NCBI GenBank assembly: GCA_012034655.1 | Contig: JAAUOZ010000024.1 | Location: forward strand, 1 to 43,315 | Direction: 5' to 3' | Length of the DNA: 43,315 nucleotides | From: Leptolyngbyaceae cyanobacterium CSU_1_3 | GTDB lineage: Bacteria; Cyanobacteriota; Cyanobacteriia; Leptolyngbyales; Leptolyngbyaceae | Part shown: piece after piece, positions 27,773 to 37,835 of the stretch | Layout of the letters: every line of letters starts with the position of its first letter | How positions within the stretch are numbered: position 1 is the stretch's first letter | The notes under the pieces: model-generated | What the model was told of the DNA's origin: nothing | Seen by the model: the letters and a program-made list of their open reading frames with translations, nothing else | Databases searched by the model: none | Program-made: the position numbers and the translations under genes

Positions 27773-28258
27773 ATGCCGCAAAACTCGCAATCTTCACCCT
27801 GGCAATTTGATGCCCAAGCAACCTACACCCCCATCTCCTTTGAGGGAACGATCGTCGGTTTTTGCAAAGCGGATGCCGTCAAGCAGGTCGTCTCTACCCT
27901 CAACAACGCCGAAAAGCTTCAGAAAGCATTGGCGCTAGCGTGCTACGACTTGATCGCTCGCGAAGGCGGCAACACAGACAGCGTGGGCGAATTGGCACAG
28001 CAATATCTCAACAAAATTGGTCGCCCTCTGCACGGCACGGCCTTAATTGCGCTGCTCCTGAAAGAGCGCCAGGCAGAACTCGACCTCAGCCCCGACGAAT
28101 TTGCCAAGTTTTGCGATTCCTACCGACTCTCTCGTCTAGAGTTGCGGCAAATCTACAATGGCGAAGAAATTGAGAGTCAGCAGCTTTCGCCCCTAGCACG
28201 AATTTTGGGCAAGACGATCGACGAAGTGATCAATCTCTGGCAAGAAAGCGACCCCTAA
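27773..28258 (+). CDS. Conserved hypothetical protein, 161 aa
   Basis: A soluble, mostly helical protein from MPQNSQSSPWQFDAQ. The middle (AEKLQKALALACYDLIARE) is helical, and the C-terminal LSRLELRQIYNGEEI followed by LSPLARILGKTIDEVINLW resembles an XRE-type helix-turn-helix, though the match is weak. I do not recognise the family. It is convergent with the metallophosphoesterase. Confidence 0.65.
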   Translation: MPQNSQSSPWQFDAQATYTPISFEGTIVGFCKADAVKQVVSTLNNAEKLQKALALACYDLIAREGGNTDSVGELAQQYLNKIGRPLHGTALIALLLKERQAELDLSPDEFAKFCDSYRLSRLELRQIYNGEEIESQQLSPLARILGKTIDEVINLWQESDP

Positions 28259-28318
28259 AAGCAACAACATCAACCCACAGAAACCCAAGAACCCCCGAAA
28301 ATAAGCCCACCCCTTCCT

Positions 28319-29239
28319 CTAAACGATCGAATTAACCAACGGTTGAGCGCTGTAAAGAATCGTTTCTGACTCAATGTTGAAGGCGCGATCGACCCAAACC
28401 AGCGAAATCTGCGACACCGTGCCTGACTCCAACGTCACCAAAGAAAAATTGCGGAGGGGGTTGCCGCCATTCTGCACAATCCGTGGGACACGGGCCGCGT
28501 TGAGGTAGACCGTTCCCGCGATCGTGTGAACGGTACGCCGTAGCTGATGCTTGGTGTGGCGCAGCGTGTGGTGCATGTGACCAAAAGCCACCAGGGGAAT
28601 CGTTTTGCCCAACTGCTGCACCTTGGTGATCGCCTGCTCGAAGTCTGGGTCGCCGTGGTCGCCGCCGATCGGTTGCCAATCTCTACCGCAGGGGTCTTCG
28701 GGCAGTTCGCCCAATCCGGTCGGGCCATTGTGACCGATGAAAATTACTGTCTCACACTCTGCACGGTCGGCGGCAGACACAATTCGATCGATAGATTCCT
28801 CAAAGCTATTGACTCCACAGCGATCGCGGTAGAATTTCTCATTTTTCCAGCCAGCGCCCCCCCAGCTAAAAGGGCGACCACCGACCACGCTCAGACCCAA
28901 TTCTAGAAAGTCTAAGTTGCGGTAGCCTACATGTGCGTCTCCGAGCAGATCAATCTGCTGCTGAAGCCGATTTTCTTGGCTGCGATCGTAGGGGCACTGC
29001 TTGATTCCCCAGTCGGTTGCGTTATACCAGGCATCGTGATTGCCAAAAATCGCCGCTTTGGGAAGACTCATTTGAGCGATCATCCGCACCACTTCAACAG
29101 ATTCGTTCCCAAAGTCGCCCACCAATAGCACCAGGTCAACGCCCAAAGCCTTGAGTGCAGCTTCATCCTCGTGATCCCAGAGATCGTGAATGTCTCCAAC
29201 AACGGCAATTTTGATTCCCTGACTCACCACCATGCCCAC
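28319..29239 (-). CDS. Calcineurin-type metallophosphoesterase (TIGR04168-like)
   Basis: The protein has 306 residues and all metal-site blocks in order: VVGDIHD, LVGDFGNE, FGNHDAW, FIGHNGPTG and FGHMHHTLRH. The layout matches the cyanobacterial/plastid TIGR04168 group of phosphoesterases, whose physiological substrate is not established. The start may be the ATG six bases inside (MVVSQGIK). No operon partner. Confidence 0.9.
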   Translation of the reverse strand: MGMVVSQGIKIAVVGDIHDLWDHEDEAALKALGVDLVLLVGDFGNESVEVVRMIAQMSLPKAAIFGNHDAWYNATDWGIKQCPYDRSQENRLQQQIDLLGDAHVGYRNLDFLELGLSVVGGRPFSWGGAGWKNEKFYRDRCGVNSFEESIDRIVSAADRAECETVIFIGHNGPTGLGELPEDPCGRDWQPIGGDHGDPDFEQAITKVQQLGKTIPLVAFGHMHHTLRHTKHQLRRTVHTIAGTVYLNAARVPRIVQNGGNPLRNFSLVTLESGTVSQISLVWVDRAFNIESETILYSAQPLVNSIV

Positions 29240-29484
29240 TTCCTTCCGCTATCCTTACTCAGCATAGGCAAGTTGTCCCAGTTTTGAACAGTCCCCCAGA
29301 CGGAGAGTTTCAAGTTCTGCTCTAAGAGGACTGAAAAGAACTCTGTGAAACCTTTAAGTTACTCGTTTGTCTGAGCCGATCGCCAACGACAGAATCAGAG
29401 TTTCAGCCTTTTGTCAGGGTGATCAGCTAACGAGAAATCAAGGGTTTCAGCTTCTCGCCAAAAAACTGTCTGCACGGTTATAAG

Positions 29485-30381
29485 CTACTCGTTCGTCCAA
29501 GTCGATCGCCACACCACTTGGGCTTCAGCGATCGCCCGTTCCTTCTGTTTTTTCTGGTATTCTCGCCCCAGAGTTTGCAGTCGTTTCTTTAGATCTCGCA
29601 GTTTGTTGCGCCAGGCTATCACCGCCGGATCGTTAAATTCAAGTTCGTTCAAGCGGAGATGGACGGCGACCACCTGCATGTGTGAGATCATCATCTCCGA
29701 GGGCGAGTCTAAGTTAGGCGGCTTTTCGCTGGTTTCAATGGATACATTCAGCAGGTTTGGCGTGCCTGCAATATCGCTTCCCTCGGCTTGGGCGGCGGCT
29801 TCTAGGAGTGGCTCTGGCAGGTGAGGCAAAATTTTTGCCTGTTGCAGCAGTTGGTTCGCAGATTGAGAACTGGTCTGCAACTGCTGAGCGATCGCCCACT
29901 CTAACCGATCTTGCCACCGGAGCAAGCGATCGATCGGGGTAGCCGACTGCCGGAGTAAGTGACGCTGCGATCGAGCCGCATTGAGCAGCAGTTCTAGCGC
30001 ATTTTCGGCATTGCTGGCAGAGCTAATCGTGCCAATAGGCAACTTCAGTTCCGCCTCTGGCTCAGAAGGTTCTGATTCTACAGTCTCCTCAACGTGAGCG
30101 ATCGGTTTGAGTTGAGCGACGATCGCCTCCTGGGACTGGGCTGCCAGGGTTCGCACCGCTTGCTGAAGCCGTTCGCGCTGGCCGAGAGACAATCTGAGAA
30201 ACGCCTCCGGGTAGCCCTCTGTGCAGACGTGGTAGCAAGACAGAATAAGCTGCTGCCGCACCCCCTGACCCAGCGCCGCGAGATAGCTAGAGTAAGTCTG
30301 ATAAAAAGCCTCGCTCATCTCTTCGATCTGGCGATCGAGGGCAGCGAGGCTTTGGGTAATTTGTTCGACCGATCCAGCCAT
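29485..30381 (-). CDS. Helical hypothetical protein, 298 aa
   Basis: The protein is largely helical with coiled-coil tendency at both ends (VEQITQSLAALDRQIEEM; KLRDLKKRLQTLGREYQKKQKERAIAEAQ). It has an acidic linker (HVEETVESEPSEPEAEL). No signal peptide, membrane helix or catalytic motif is seen. Typical of cyanobacterial conserved hypotheticals; no function assigned. It lies downstream of opcA in the same direction (89 bp apart), so it could be an opcA operon tail. Confidence 0.65.
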   Translation of the reverse strand: MAGSVEQITQSLAALDRQIEEMSEAFYQTYSSYLAALGQGVRQQLILSCYHVCTEGYPEAFLRLSLGQRERLQQAVRTLAAQSQEAIVAQLKPIAHVEETVESEPSEPEAELKLPIGTISSASNAENALELLLNAARSQRHLLRQSATPIDRLLRWQDRLEWAIAQQLQTSSQSANQLLQQAKILPHLPEPLLEAAAQAEGSDIAGTPNLLNVSIETSEKPPNLDSPSEMMISHMQVVAVHLRLNELEFNDPAVIAWRNKLRDLKKRLQTLGREYQKKQKERAIAEAQVVWRSTWTNE

Positions 30382-30469
30382 ACCGATGAAGTGCCCGTTT
30401 AGATCATTGCTCTACTTAGGATAGCGGCTGACACCAAATCGGGCAAAGCCTTGTCTCGTAGAACGATCG

Positions 30470-31846
30470 TTAAGCCAGTCTCAGCACCTTTTCGGCAACA
30501 GCCAGGCTCTCTTCATACAAAGCATCTCGGCCCAAGCGGTGAAGCTGTTCGCTCAGTAGGGTCTCGGCTTTTTGGTCGTCGAGCGGCGTAACCTGGCTAA
30601 TGCGACACGCCTGAGCGCCGCCCTTGGCTTCCATTCTCATACAGCCCATGGTCTGCGAACAGAGCACCGTGCAGCAATCTGCATCGGGGTTGGTCGAAGC
30701 CAGCTTGATGCTCACCAGATCGCCAGCAACCTCGCCAGAATCGGCCGTCGGAATGCCAGCCAGTTCAACTTCGATCGTCCGATCGTCCGCAGCTACTAGA
30801 TAAACGCGCTGCAAATCGTAGACATCTTCTTGCTTATCACGCGATACAGGCTTCCAGCCTAGGCGACTGCCCAACCAGCCTAGAAACATCATTGCCTGAG
30901 TAGGGTTGCCTTTTTCGTAGTCGATGACGACGCGATCGACTTCCTGCACAGCCGCCCAACGCTCTGGCGGGTCGAAGGCCTCAGCGGTCAATTCTTGCCA
31001 GGCGGCTAAGCGTCGCCAGTTCAAATCTGCGATCTGCACGCCATCGGCAATCAGACTAGACAGCTTAAGCAGATCGCCCTCTGGGTCTGCCTTAAACAAA
31101 CTAGAATCAACAATGACCGCATTACACAGGCGATAGAGGTACGAGAATAAAGCCTGATCTAGATTAGGCGTTGCCTTCCACCACAAAAAGCGCGGCAGTT
31201 CGCTAATGGTTAGAGACGACACCGTGCTGCTAATACGATCCAAGGCTGGCTCGGTTCCCTTGAGGGTGATATATTCGCCACAGACTAAGGCACTACGACT
31301 TTGCTTGTTGATGGGGCAGTAGGCCGACACTTGAGCCGTTACGCCTTCGTCTTCGCCAGTCACAGGAAAGAGAGAAATAATTCGACAGGGGTTTTGGCTG
31401 GCGATCGCATCGGCAATACCAGAGCCTTCGGCATCTAACGTGTAGCGCGGATCAATTTCCAACTCGCCGTTAGACGAGATCTGACCCTTCTGTTTTGCCA
31501 ACGCAGTGCGAAGTTTTTCTAGCAGTGTAGGGGTCGCGCGACCATCCACTTTAAGACCATAGGCCGACTGAGCAGCACGAATAGCAGCTTCGGTACGCGG
31601 GCCGTCAATGCCATCGATCGGCCCCGTATAAAACCCCAACGTAGCCAGCATTTGCTGAGTCTCTTCTGGCTCATACACAATCAGCGTAAACGTTGAAGCT
31701 CTCGTTGCTGCCAGTGCCGACCCGTCACCCGAAACACTGTAGCTTTGCCAGATACTCGAAAGCTCGGCCTCAATTTCTCCCAGAGAAACATCTTTGGGAG
31801 ACTGAAGCGGCTGAAGCGGAACAACAGGTGCAGATTTAGGAGGCAT
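30470..31846 (-). CDS. opcA: Glucose-6-phosphate dehydrogenase assembly protein OpcA
   Basis: From 31846 (MPPKSAPVVPLQPLQSP) the protein has about 458 residues. A peptidoglycan-binding-like segment (LATLGFYTGPIDGIDGPRTEAAIRAAQ) is followed by the OpcA core with SELPRFLWWKA, VIVDSSLF and conserved Cys in the C-terminal third (DCCTVLCSQTMGC). OpcA is the redox-responsive activator of G6PDH in cyanobacteria. An upstream ATG at 31915 would add a low-complexity stretch read from a GGGATGAG repeat tract and is rejected. It follows zwf by about 215 bases. Confidence 0.92.
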   Translation of the reverse strand: MPPKSAPVVPLQPLQSPKDVSLGEIEAELSSIWQSYSVSGDGSALAATRASTFTLIVYEPEETQQMLATLGFYTGPIDGIDGPRTEAAIRAAQSAYGLKVDGRATPTLLEKLRTALAKQKGQISSNGELEIDPRYTLDAEGSGIADAIASQNPCRIISLFPVTGEDEGVTAQVSAYCPINKQSRSALVCGEYITLKGTEPALDRISSTVSSLTISELPRFLWWKATPNLDQALFSYLYRLCNAVIVDSSLFKADPEGDLLKLSSLIADGVQIADLNWRRLAAWQELTAEAFDPPERWAAVQEVDRVVIDYEKGNPTQAMMFLGWLGSRLGWKPVSRDKQEDVYDLQRVYLVAADDRTIEVELAGIPTADSGEVAGDLVSIKLASTNPDADCCTVLCSQTMGCMRMEAKGGAQACRISQVTPLDDQKAETLLSEQLHRLGRDALYEESLAVAEKVLRLA

Positions 31847-32062
31847 AGGAAGGATAAGGGATGAGGGATGAGGGATTGCCTGCGGCAGGCTAGGCGAGGG
31901 AGGCGAGGCTCCCAAAGGGGATGGGTTGTTTGATCCACACTTCTAGGCGAGGGTCTAAACAAGGGTCTAAGCAGGGGCAACTGTCAAAATTGCTCAAACG
32001 GGGAGCGGCCCGTCTAAAATCGCAGTTCACCACACAGCACGCCAGGGTTGCCTCGTCCCTGG

Positions 32063-33592
32063 CTAGAGTCTTCGCCAGCGCCGACCATCGCGATTGATCA
32101 GCAGTTCGGCCTGGGAGGGTTCCCAGGTTCCCGCTTCATACTGAGGAACGACGGCAGGGTCGGTGCGGGCTTCCCAGGCTGAGAGAGCAGGCGTAACGAC
32201 GCGCCAGGCGGCTTCTACTTCGTCGGCACGGGTGAATAGGGTCTGGTCGCCCATCATACAGTCTAGAAGCAGGCGATCGTAGGCATCGCCCCCCGTCACC
32301 CCAAAGGAAGAGCCGTAGCTAAAGTCCATTTCCACCGATCGTGTGCGCAGGTCTGCACCTGGCATTTTCACCTCAAACCGCATTGCGATCCCTTCGTTGG
32401 GTTGCATTCGCAAGGTCAGCACGTTGGCGTTGGCTTGCTTGGCGGCAGATTGAAAAATCAGGTAGGGGACATCCCGAAACTGAATCGAAATTTCGGAGAC
32501 CTTTTTGGGCAGTCGTTTGCCAGTTCTGAGATAAAAGGGAACACCCTGCCAGCGCCAGTTGTCGATCGCCAGCTTCATTGCTACATAGGTCGGCGTAATC
32601 GATTGTGGATCGACTCCAGGTTCCTGACGATACCCAGGAACTTGCTTGCCCTTCATCCAACCTTCTTTATATTGACCGCGCACTGCCGAATATTCTAAGT
32701 TGTTCACATCGGCCAGGTGTGTCGCTTGGATGACCTTTACCTTTTCGGTACGAATGCTATCTGCGTCGAGGGAGTTTGGCGGCTCCATTGCCGTCAGGCA
32801 AAATAGCTGCATCAGGTGATTTTGCACCATATCCCGCAGGGCCCCAGAGGATTCGTAGTAGCCAGCGCGATCTTCAACCCCTACCGTCTCTGCCACAGTA
32901 ATCTGAACATGATCGACAAATTGACGGTTCCATAACGGCTCAAAAATGGCATTTGCAAACCGAAAAATCAACAGATTTTGAACGGTTTCTTTACCCAAAT
33001 AGTGGTCGATGCGATAGACCTGTTCTTCTTTGCAAACTTCGGTGACTACGCGATTGAGAGCCTGAGCAGAACTGAGATCTCGTCCAAAGGGTTTCTCGAT
33101 CACCAGACGAGTTTTGCGGGGGTCGTCGAGCATTCCTGCTGCGCCCAGTTGCTTGATCGCTTCTGGGAAAAACTTGGGAGCCACCGCGAGGTAGAAAACT
33201 CGGTTGCCGCGAGTTCCCCGAATTTGGTCAATTTCTTCGAGTCGCTCTTTGAGCTTTTGGTAGCCTTCTGCGTTGTCAATATCACCGGGGCAATAGAACA
33301 ACCCCTGGGCAAAGTCTTGCCAAACTAGGTCAGACCCGACTCCATCGGAAAATTCTTCAATGCCTTCGCGCATCTGTTCGCGGAAGTAGTCGTCGCTCCA
33401 TTCTCGACGAGCAACGCCGACGATCGTCACTTCGGGAGGTAGTTGCCTCTCGCGTTTCAGTTTATAGAGGGCTGGCACGAGCTTACGTTTCGTCAAGTCG
33501 CCAGATGCCCCAAAAAACACAATGACATTGGGCGGTGGAATGCGCTGCTGTTGTAGCCCAACGCGGAGGGGATTTTCGAGCAGAGTGACCAT
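32063..33592 (-). CDS. zwf: Glucose-6-phosphate 1-dehydrogenase
   Basis: The protein has 509 residues, full length. The coenzyme loop is [13 protein letters not shown], the active site is RIDHYLGKE, and the substrate region includes EKPFGRDL. It oxidises glucose-6-phosphate with NADP, starting the oxidative pentose phosphate pathway that supplies NADPH in the dark. Its start lies next to a long purine-rich (GGGATGAG-like) tract on the plus strand. Part of the fbp-tal-zwf-opcA cluster. Confidence 0.97.
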   Translation of the reverse strand: MVTLLENPLRVGLQQQRIPPPNVIVFFGASGDLTKRKLVPALYKLKRERQLPPEVTIVGVARREWSDDYFREQMREGIEEFSDGVGSDLVWQDFAQGLFYCPGDIDNAEGYQKLKERLEEIDQIRGTRGNRVFYLAVAPKFFPEAIKQLGAAGMLDDPRKTRLVIEKPFGRDLSSAQALNRVVTEVCKEEQVYRIDHYLGKETVQNLLIFRFANAIFEPLWNRQFVDHVQITVAETVGVEDRAGYYESSGALRDMVQNHLMQLFCLTAMEPPNSLDADSIRTEKVKVIQATHLADVNNLEYSAVRGQYKEGWMKGKQVPGYRQEPGVDPQSITPTYVAMKLAIDNWRWQGVPFYLRTGKRLPKKVSEISIQFRDVPYLIFQSAAKQANANVLTLRMQPNEGIAMRFEVKMPGADLRTRSVEMDFSYGSSFGVTGGDAYDRLLLDCMMGDQTLFTRADEVEAAWRVVTPALSAWEARTDPAVVPQYEAGTWEPSQAELLINRDGRRWRRL

Positions 33593-33700
33593 AGGTAGAA
33601 TCTGAGGGATGAGAGGGGAGGAATGAGGGATAACAGGGAAAGGAAAGGAGGGATGAAAAGAAGGAATGCTAGGGGATTAGAGAAGAACGAAACCCTCGCC
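33593..33700. repeat. Purine-rich GGGATGAG-type tract before zwf
   Basis: Plus-strand bases are almost all G/A, with GAGGG, GGGATGAG and GGAAAGGAAAGGAGGG units. Similar heptamer-like tracts occur at 31850-31915 and, as coding sequence, in shc (about 20300-20340) and hpnB (about 22715-22770). Confidence 0.5.
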
Positions 33701-33845
33701 TCCTCTTTCACCCTGCTTCTAAGGCGATTTCTAAAAAAGATTTCACCTTCCGACCTTTACCCTTCGACTTGGCTCAGGGCGCAAGCTGGCTGAGCGAAAT
33801 TGAAGACAGCGGGTCACTTCTCTACTAAAAGTCTCCTAAAGTAAT

Positions 33846-34001
33846 GTGGATTTATCAGTGCCGGAGATCTTCGCCCTCATCCCCTAACCCTTCTCCCAAG
33901 TTGAGAGAAGGGGAACCGGACTCCTGTTCCCGCTCCCAAGTTGGGAGCGGGCTGGGGTGAGGGCAAGACAGCCTTGCAGTGGACGGAATGATTGAATCCA
34001 C
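33846..34001. mobile_element. MITE family B, copy 2 (between tal and zwf)
   Basis: It has the same terminal repeats as 24553-24713 (GTGGATTTATCA / TGATTGAATCCAC), the same GC palindromes and the same CACGTTC outside the right end. The right end is 4 bases from the tal stop codon. The remainder of the 413-bp tal-zwf gap is the purine tract and unremarkable sequence. Confidence 0.8.
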
Positions 34002-34005
34002 GTTC

Positions 34006-35157
34006 CTAAGAGACGGCAGCCAAGCGATCGACCTTTTCTTGCAGCGATGCCATCAGCGCTTCAAAGGGTTGCACAAATTTGTCGATGCCTTCATCTAGCA
34101 GTTCTTCCATGACTTCTGCCAGGTTGATGTTGATGTCGGGATCTTGCAGACTGTTAACCAAGTTGTAGGCTTCCTCAACGCCGGTTTCGATGCGGGGAGC
34201 TACGTCGCAATGATCGACGCAGGCTTCGATCGTAGCAGGAGGTAGAGTGTTGACTGTATCAGCACCAACCAATTCGTCTACGTACATGACATCACTATAG
34301 TCGGGGTTCTTGGTTCCCGTGCTGGCCCAGAGGAGTCTTTGGACGTTTGCACCTTTTTCTTTGAGTGCCAACCAGCGGGGATCAGCGATGATTTTTTTGT
34401 ATTCTTGGTAGGCGATTTTGGCATTGGCGATCGCAATCTTACCTTTGATCGCCTTCAGTTTCGCTTCTTGAGCAATTTGATCTACGCCTTTCTTGAGGGT
34501 TGCATCGACTTTTTCGTCAATTTTGATGTCAATCCGGCTAAGAAAGAAGCTGGCAACGGAGGCGATTTTGCTGATGTCTTCGCCACTTGCTGCTCGTTTT
34601 TCCAAGCCCCGCACATAGGCCCACGCAGTATTCACATAGCTCTGCACCGAAAACAGCAGCGTGACGTTGACATTCACCCCTTCGCTGATCATTTGCTCAA
34701 CGGCGGGCAACCCGGCTGCCGTACCCGGAATTTTGATCATCACATTGGGGCGACCAATTTCTCTATGGTAGCGGCGAGCTTCTGAGATGGTTGACTCAGT
34801 GTCGTTGGCGATCGTGGGGGGCACTTCGATGCTGATGTAGCCATCCAATCCACCGGATTCTTCGTAGATGGGCAAGAAAATATCGCAGGCGTTGCGAATA
34901 TCTTCAAAAATCAGAGACTCGTAGATTTCTAAAAGGGACTTTCCGGCTCTGATCCCCGTTTCAATATCGGCATCGTAGACTTTGTTGCCTTTGATTGCTT
35001 TCTCAAAAATGGCCGGATTTGAGGTGATGCCGCGCAATCCTTGGGTAGAAATCAATTTCTTGAGGTCGCCCGACTCAACCAGGTCACGGCTCAGGTTATC
35101 CATCCAGATACTCTGACCGTACTCTTTGATTTCTAGAATGTGGTTCGTTGCTGTCAT
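34006..35157 (-). CDS. tal: Transaldolase
   Basis: The protein has 383 residues, from MTATNHILEIKEYGQSIW. LRGITSNPAIFEKAI and NVMIKIPGTAAGLPAVEQ (Schiff-base Lys) are diagnostic of long-form cyanobacterial transaldolase. It moves dihydroxyacetone units between sugar phosphates and links the pentose phosphate pathway to glycolysis. Second in the cluster after fbp, with a MITE just behind it. Confidence 0.96.
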   Translation of the reverse strand: MTATNHILEIKEYGQSIWMDNLSRDLVESGDLKKLISTQGLRGITSNPAIFEKAIKGNKVYDADIETGIRAGKSLLEIYESLIFEDIRNACDIFLPIYEESGGLDGYISIEVPPTIANDTESTISEARRYHREIGRPNVMIKIPGTAAGLPAVEQMISEGVNVNVTLLFSVQSYVNTAWAYVRGLEKRAASGEDISKIASVASFFLSRIDIKIDEKVDATLKKGVDQIAQEAKLKAIKGKIAIANAKIAYQEYKKIIADPRWLALKEKGANVQRLLWASTGTKNPDYSDVMYVDELVGADTVNTLPPATIEACVDHCDVAPRIETGVEEAYNLVNSLQDPDININLAEVMEELLDEGIDKFVQPFEALMASLQEKVDRLAAVS

Positions 35158-35268
35158 CGGAAATCTGCTCCTATGTCGTTAGTCATTCGTCATGGGTTAC
35201 TTGCTCATTGCACAGAACCCAGGGCTGATGCTGAATTGCCATCAACTCTTTACCATCAACTCTTTGCA

Positions 35269-36357
35269 TCAACTTTTTGCTGCCAACTCTGCGTCTCGCT
35301 CTCTCGATCGCTCCTGGATAAACGATTCGACCAGAGCTACATCCTCTGTGCTGCCGATAACGAGAGGGCTTCTGGCGTGCAGCTTTTCGGGGATCACATC
35401 CAGAATATCTTGCGTTCCAGTGCTGGCGCGCCCTCCAGCTTGCTCGATCAAAAATGCCATCGGGGCAGATTCGTAGAGCAGCCGCAGCTTTCCTTCGGGC
35501 TGCTTGACCGTCCCTGGGTAGAGAAAAACACCTCCTTGAAACAAGATCCGATGAAAATCACCGACCATGGCCCCCCCATAGCGGGCGGTGTATCCTTCGT
35601 GACGATGAACATAGCGGGTGTAGTCTCGAATGGATTCGTCCCACTGCCAGAAGTTGCCTTCGTTGACGCTGTAGACGGGGCCATGGGCAGGAGTCTGAAT
35701 GTTCTCGTTAGAGAGAATAAACTCTCCTAGGCTGGGATCAAGGGTAAAGGCGTGCACACCGCGGCCGATCGAATAGATCAGCATCGTACTCGGCCCATAG
35801 AGAATGTAGCCCGCAGCAATCTGTTTACGCCCACTCTGAAGTAGATCTTTGGCCGATCCATCCGTGTCTTCGCCTTCCTGCTGGCGAATGGAGAAAATTG
35901 ATCCAACGTTGATGTTGATATCTACATTCGAGGAGCCGTCGATCGGGTCATAGAGTAAGGTATATCGCCCCACCGGGCAGTTTTCAGGAATGTAATAGGG
36001 ATCGTCCATCTCCTCAGAAGCGAGGCGACACACCAGCCCACTTTGCTTAAACACTGAGATAAACACCTCATTGGCAAAGACATCCATCTTTTTGACGGAT
36101 TCGCCCTGTACATTGACTTCGCCCGTGAAGCCCAAAACGTCTTCCATTAGCCCTGCCCGACTCAGGCGACGGGAGATCAGCTTTCCGGCCAGGGCGATGC
36201 GACTCATCAGCGCACTGAGATCTTGGGCATCGGCCGAGAAACTTTGCAGTTGCTCTAAGACATGGCGAGAAAGAGTGGTGCAGTCACGATCAAGCGAGTA
36301 GTCGCGACCGAGAGGGGGTTCACTCCGCAAATCGAGCAGGGGATCGGCTTCGGTCAT
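35269..36357 (-). CDS. fbp: Fructose-1,6-bisphosphatase, class I
   Basis: The start at 36357 ([17 protein letters not shown]) has GGGAGGATAAAAACG before it; the ATG at 36390 is an 11-residue extension. Catalytic motifs: [41 protein letters not shown] and [13 protein letters not shown]. It removes the 1-phosphate of fructose-1,6-bisphosphate. Here it leads fbp-tal-zwf-opcA, the oxidative pentose phosphate order known from other cyanobacteria, where it would drive a recycling of triose to hexose phosphate. Confidence 0.96.
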   Translation of the reverse strand: MTEADPLLDLRSEPPLGRDYSLDRDCTTLSRHVLEQLQSFSADAQDLSALMSRIALAGKLISRRLSRAGLMEDVLGFTGEVNVQGESVKKMDVFANEVFISVFKQSGLVCRLASEEMDDPYYIPENCPVGRYTLLYDPIDGSSNVDININVGSIFSIRQQEGEDTDGSAKDLLQSGRKQIAAGYILYGPSTMLIYSIGRGVHAFTLDPSLGEFILSNENIQTPAHGPVYSVNEGNFWQWDESIRDYTRYVHRHEGYTARYGGAMVGDFHRILFQGGVFLYPGTVKQPEGKLRLLYESAPMAFLIEQAGGRASTGTQDILDVIPEKLHARSPLVIGSTEDVALVESFIQERSRERDAELAAKS

Positions 36358-36541
36358 CGTTTTTATCCTCCCTGGATGTTGGGAATTCACTTAAGGCTGC
36401 TTTGTAGAGTACGGAGCGCCTCAGTGCCCTTGCTTCTATCTTAGGAAGGCATTTCAAGAACCGGGTCTAACTTTAGATGAACTATAGAAATGATCGGACT
36501 TTATGTATTGTCTGCGACATTCTATCGCCGTGAGGGAGTGA

Positions 36542-37453
36542 CTACCCAGCCGATCGTCGGGCTGGAATCTTTAATAGCTTCTTGACGAGTCCCGGAATAT
36601 CTGAAGGACGACTGGCCACTGGAATTTTGGCCCGCTTGAAGGCGCTCATCTTGCTGTCGGCTGTGCCCACCTCTGGGCCAACATCCACGGTTTGTAAATC
36701 GATGATTGCGCCTGCGTGCCCCATGCGTCTGCCCCTGGGCGCACTTCTACCCGCGATGTAGGCAATCACAGGCTTGTCGATCGCTTCGGCAATGTAGTGG
36801 GCCGCCGATTCTTCGCTGTCGCCACCGATTTCGCCGACCAAAACAATCACCTCTGTATTTTCGTCCTCATCCAAAATCTGGAGCCACTGGGCAAACGAGG
36901 AGCCAACGATCGTATCTCCACCAATGCTCACCCCGATCGATTGCCCCAACCCTGCTTGGGTCAGCGCCCAGGCGACTTCGTAAGTCAGCGTCCCACTTCG
37001 GCTAATCAGCCCCACCGACCCCGGTGCATAAAACTCTGGAGGATGGATGCCCAACAAAATCTGACCTGGCACAATAATTCCAGGGGTGTTGGGGCCTAGC
37101 ACTAGGGTTTCGCTGGCTTCGGCTTTGCGAATCAGATGAACCATATCCAGAGGAGGAATGCCCTGGCTGATCAAAACGATCTGACGAACTCCTGCTGAGA
37201 TTGCTTCTAAAGCCGCATCTAAGGCTGCATAGGGGGGGTTGCAGACAATTGCAGTCTCGATCGGGCCGACCACAGGTAAGGCTTGCTCTAGCATGTCAAA
37301 CACTGGAATGCCATCCAGCGTTTGCCCCCCAAACCCCGAACTGATTCCTGCTACAATCTGCGTGCCATAGGAGCGCATCAAAGGAGCATAGGTTACGCCC
37401 AGAGGTTCCATAATGCCCTGCACGATGACGGGGGTAGCCGGAGTAAAGTTCAT
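36542..37453 (-). CDS. sucD: Succinate-CoA ligase, alpha subunit
   Basis: The start at 37453 ([13 protein letters not shown]) is preferred; the extension to 37501 is unlikely. CoA-binding N-terminal domain, [24 protein letters not shown], and the phospho-His loop [10 protein letters not shown]. It forms ATP or GTP from succinyl-CoA with the beta subunit encoded just upstream. A 68-aa frame separates the two subunits, which is unusual for sucCD. Confidence 0.94.
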   Translation of the reverse strand: MNFTPATPVIVQGIMEPLGVTYAPLMRSYGTQIVAGISSGFGGQTLDGIPVFDMLEQALPVVGPIETAIVCNPPYAALDAALEAISAGVRQIVLISQGIPPLDMVHLIRKAEASETLVLGPNTPGIIVPGQILLGIHPPEFYAPGSVGLISRSGTLTYEVAWALTQAGLGQSIGVSIGGDTIVGSSFAQWLQILDEDENTEVIVLVGEIGGDSEESAAHYIAEAIDKPVIAYIAGRSAPRGRRMGHAGAIIDLQTVDVGPEVGTADSKMSAFKRAKIPVASRPSDIPGLVKKLLKIPARRSAG

Positions 37454-37558
37454 AAAGATTCCAGAAAGATGACGAGTAAAAAGCTGAAACCGCGAAGCCA
37501 AGCAAGGTTCACTTCAACTCTCGCCGGGTCATCAAGTATTTTTGAGACTATTTTCGGA

Positions 37559-37765
37559 CTATAAACCTTTGAGAATTGGGTCGCAAGCTACCTTGGGTTG
37601 AGCTTTTGAATCAATGGTATTAGAAGTTTCTATGCAATACGACGTAAGATTTTCGGCAATTCGGCGGACTCGATCGAGGGCTGTGTTGGTAAAGTAGGCG
37701 ATGGGAAATTCTATTTCTGTGGAATTGATCACAGTTTTGACGGTTTCTGAATCGAGAAACCACAA
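37559..37765 (-). CDS. Small hypothetical protein between sucC and sucD
   Basis: The protein has 68 residues, starting MWFLDSETVKTVINSTEIEF, with a helical central part (ALDRVRRIAENLTSYC). No family is recognised. It has good residue composition and lies in frame order with sucC and sucD, 70 bases after sucC and 105 before sucD. Real but small, or spurious: undecided. Confidence 0.4.
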   Translation of the reverse strand: MWFLDSETVKTVINSTEIEFPIAYFTNTALDRVRRIAENLTSYCIETSNTIDSKAQPKVACDPILKGL

Positions 37766-37835
37766 CTAGAGCTTGGGGGAGAAGTTCAGTATAACTACAT
37801 AGCCAGGGGTAAATTAAGAAAACATTAAAAATGGG

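Noticed and set aside
31847..31915. N-terminal extension of OpcA
   Set aside because: The added residues come from a GGGATGAG repeat tract and are not like OpcA; the ATG at 31846 gives the usual N-terminus.
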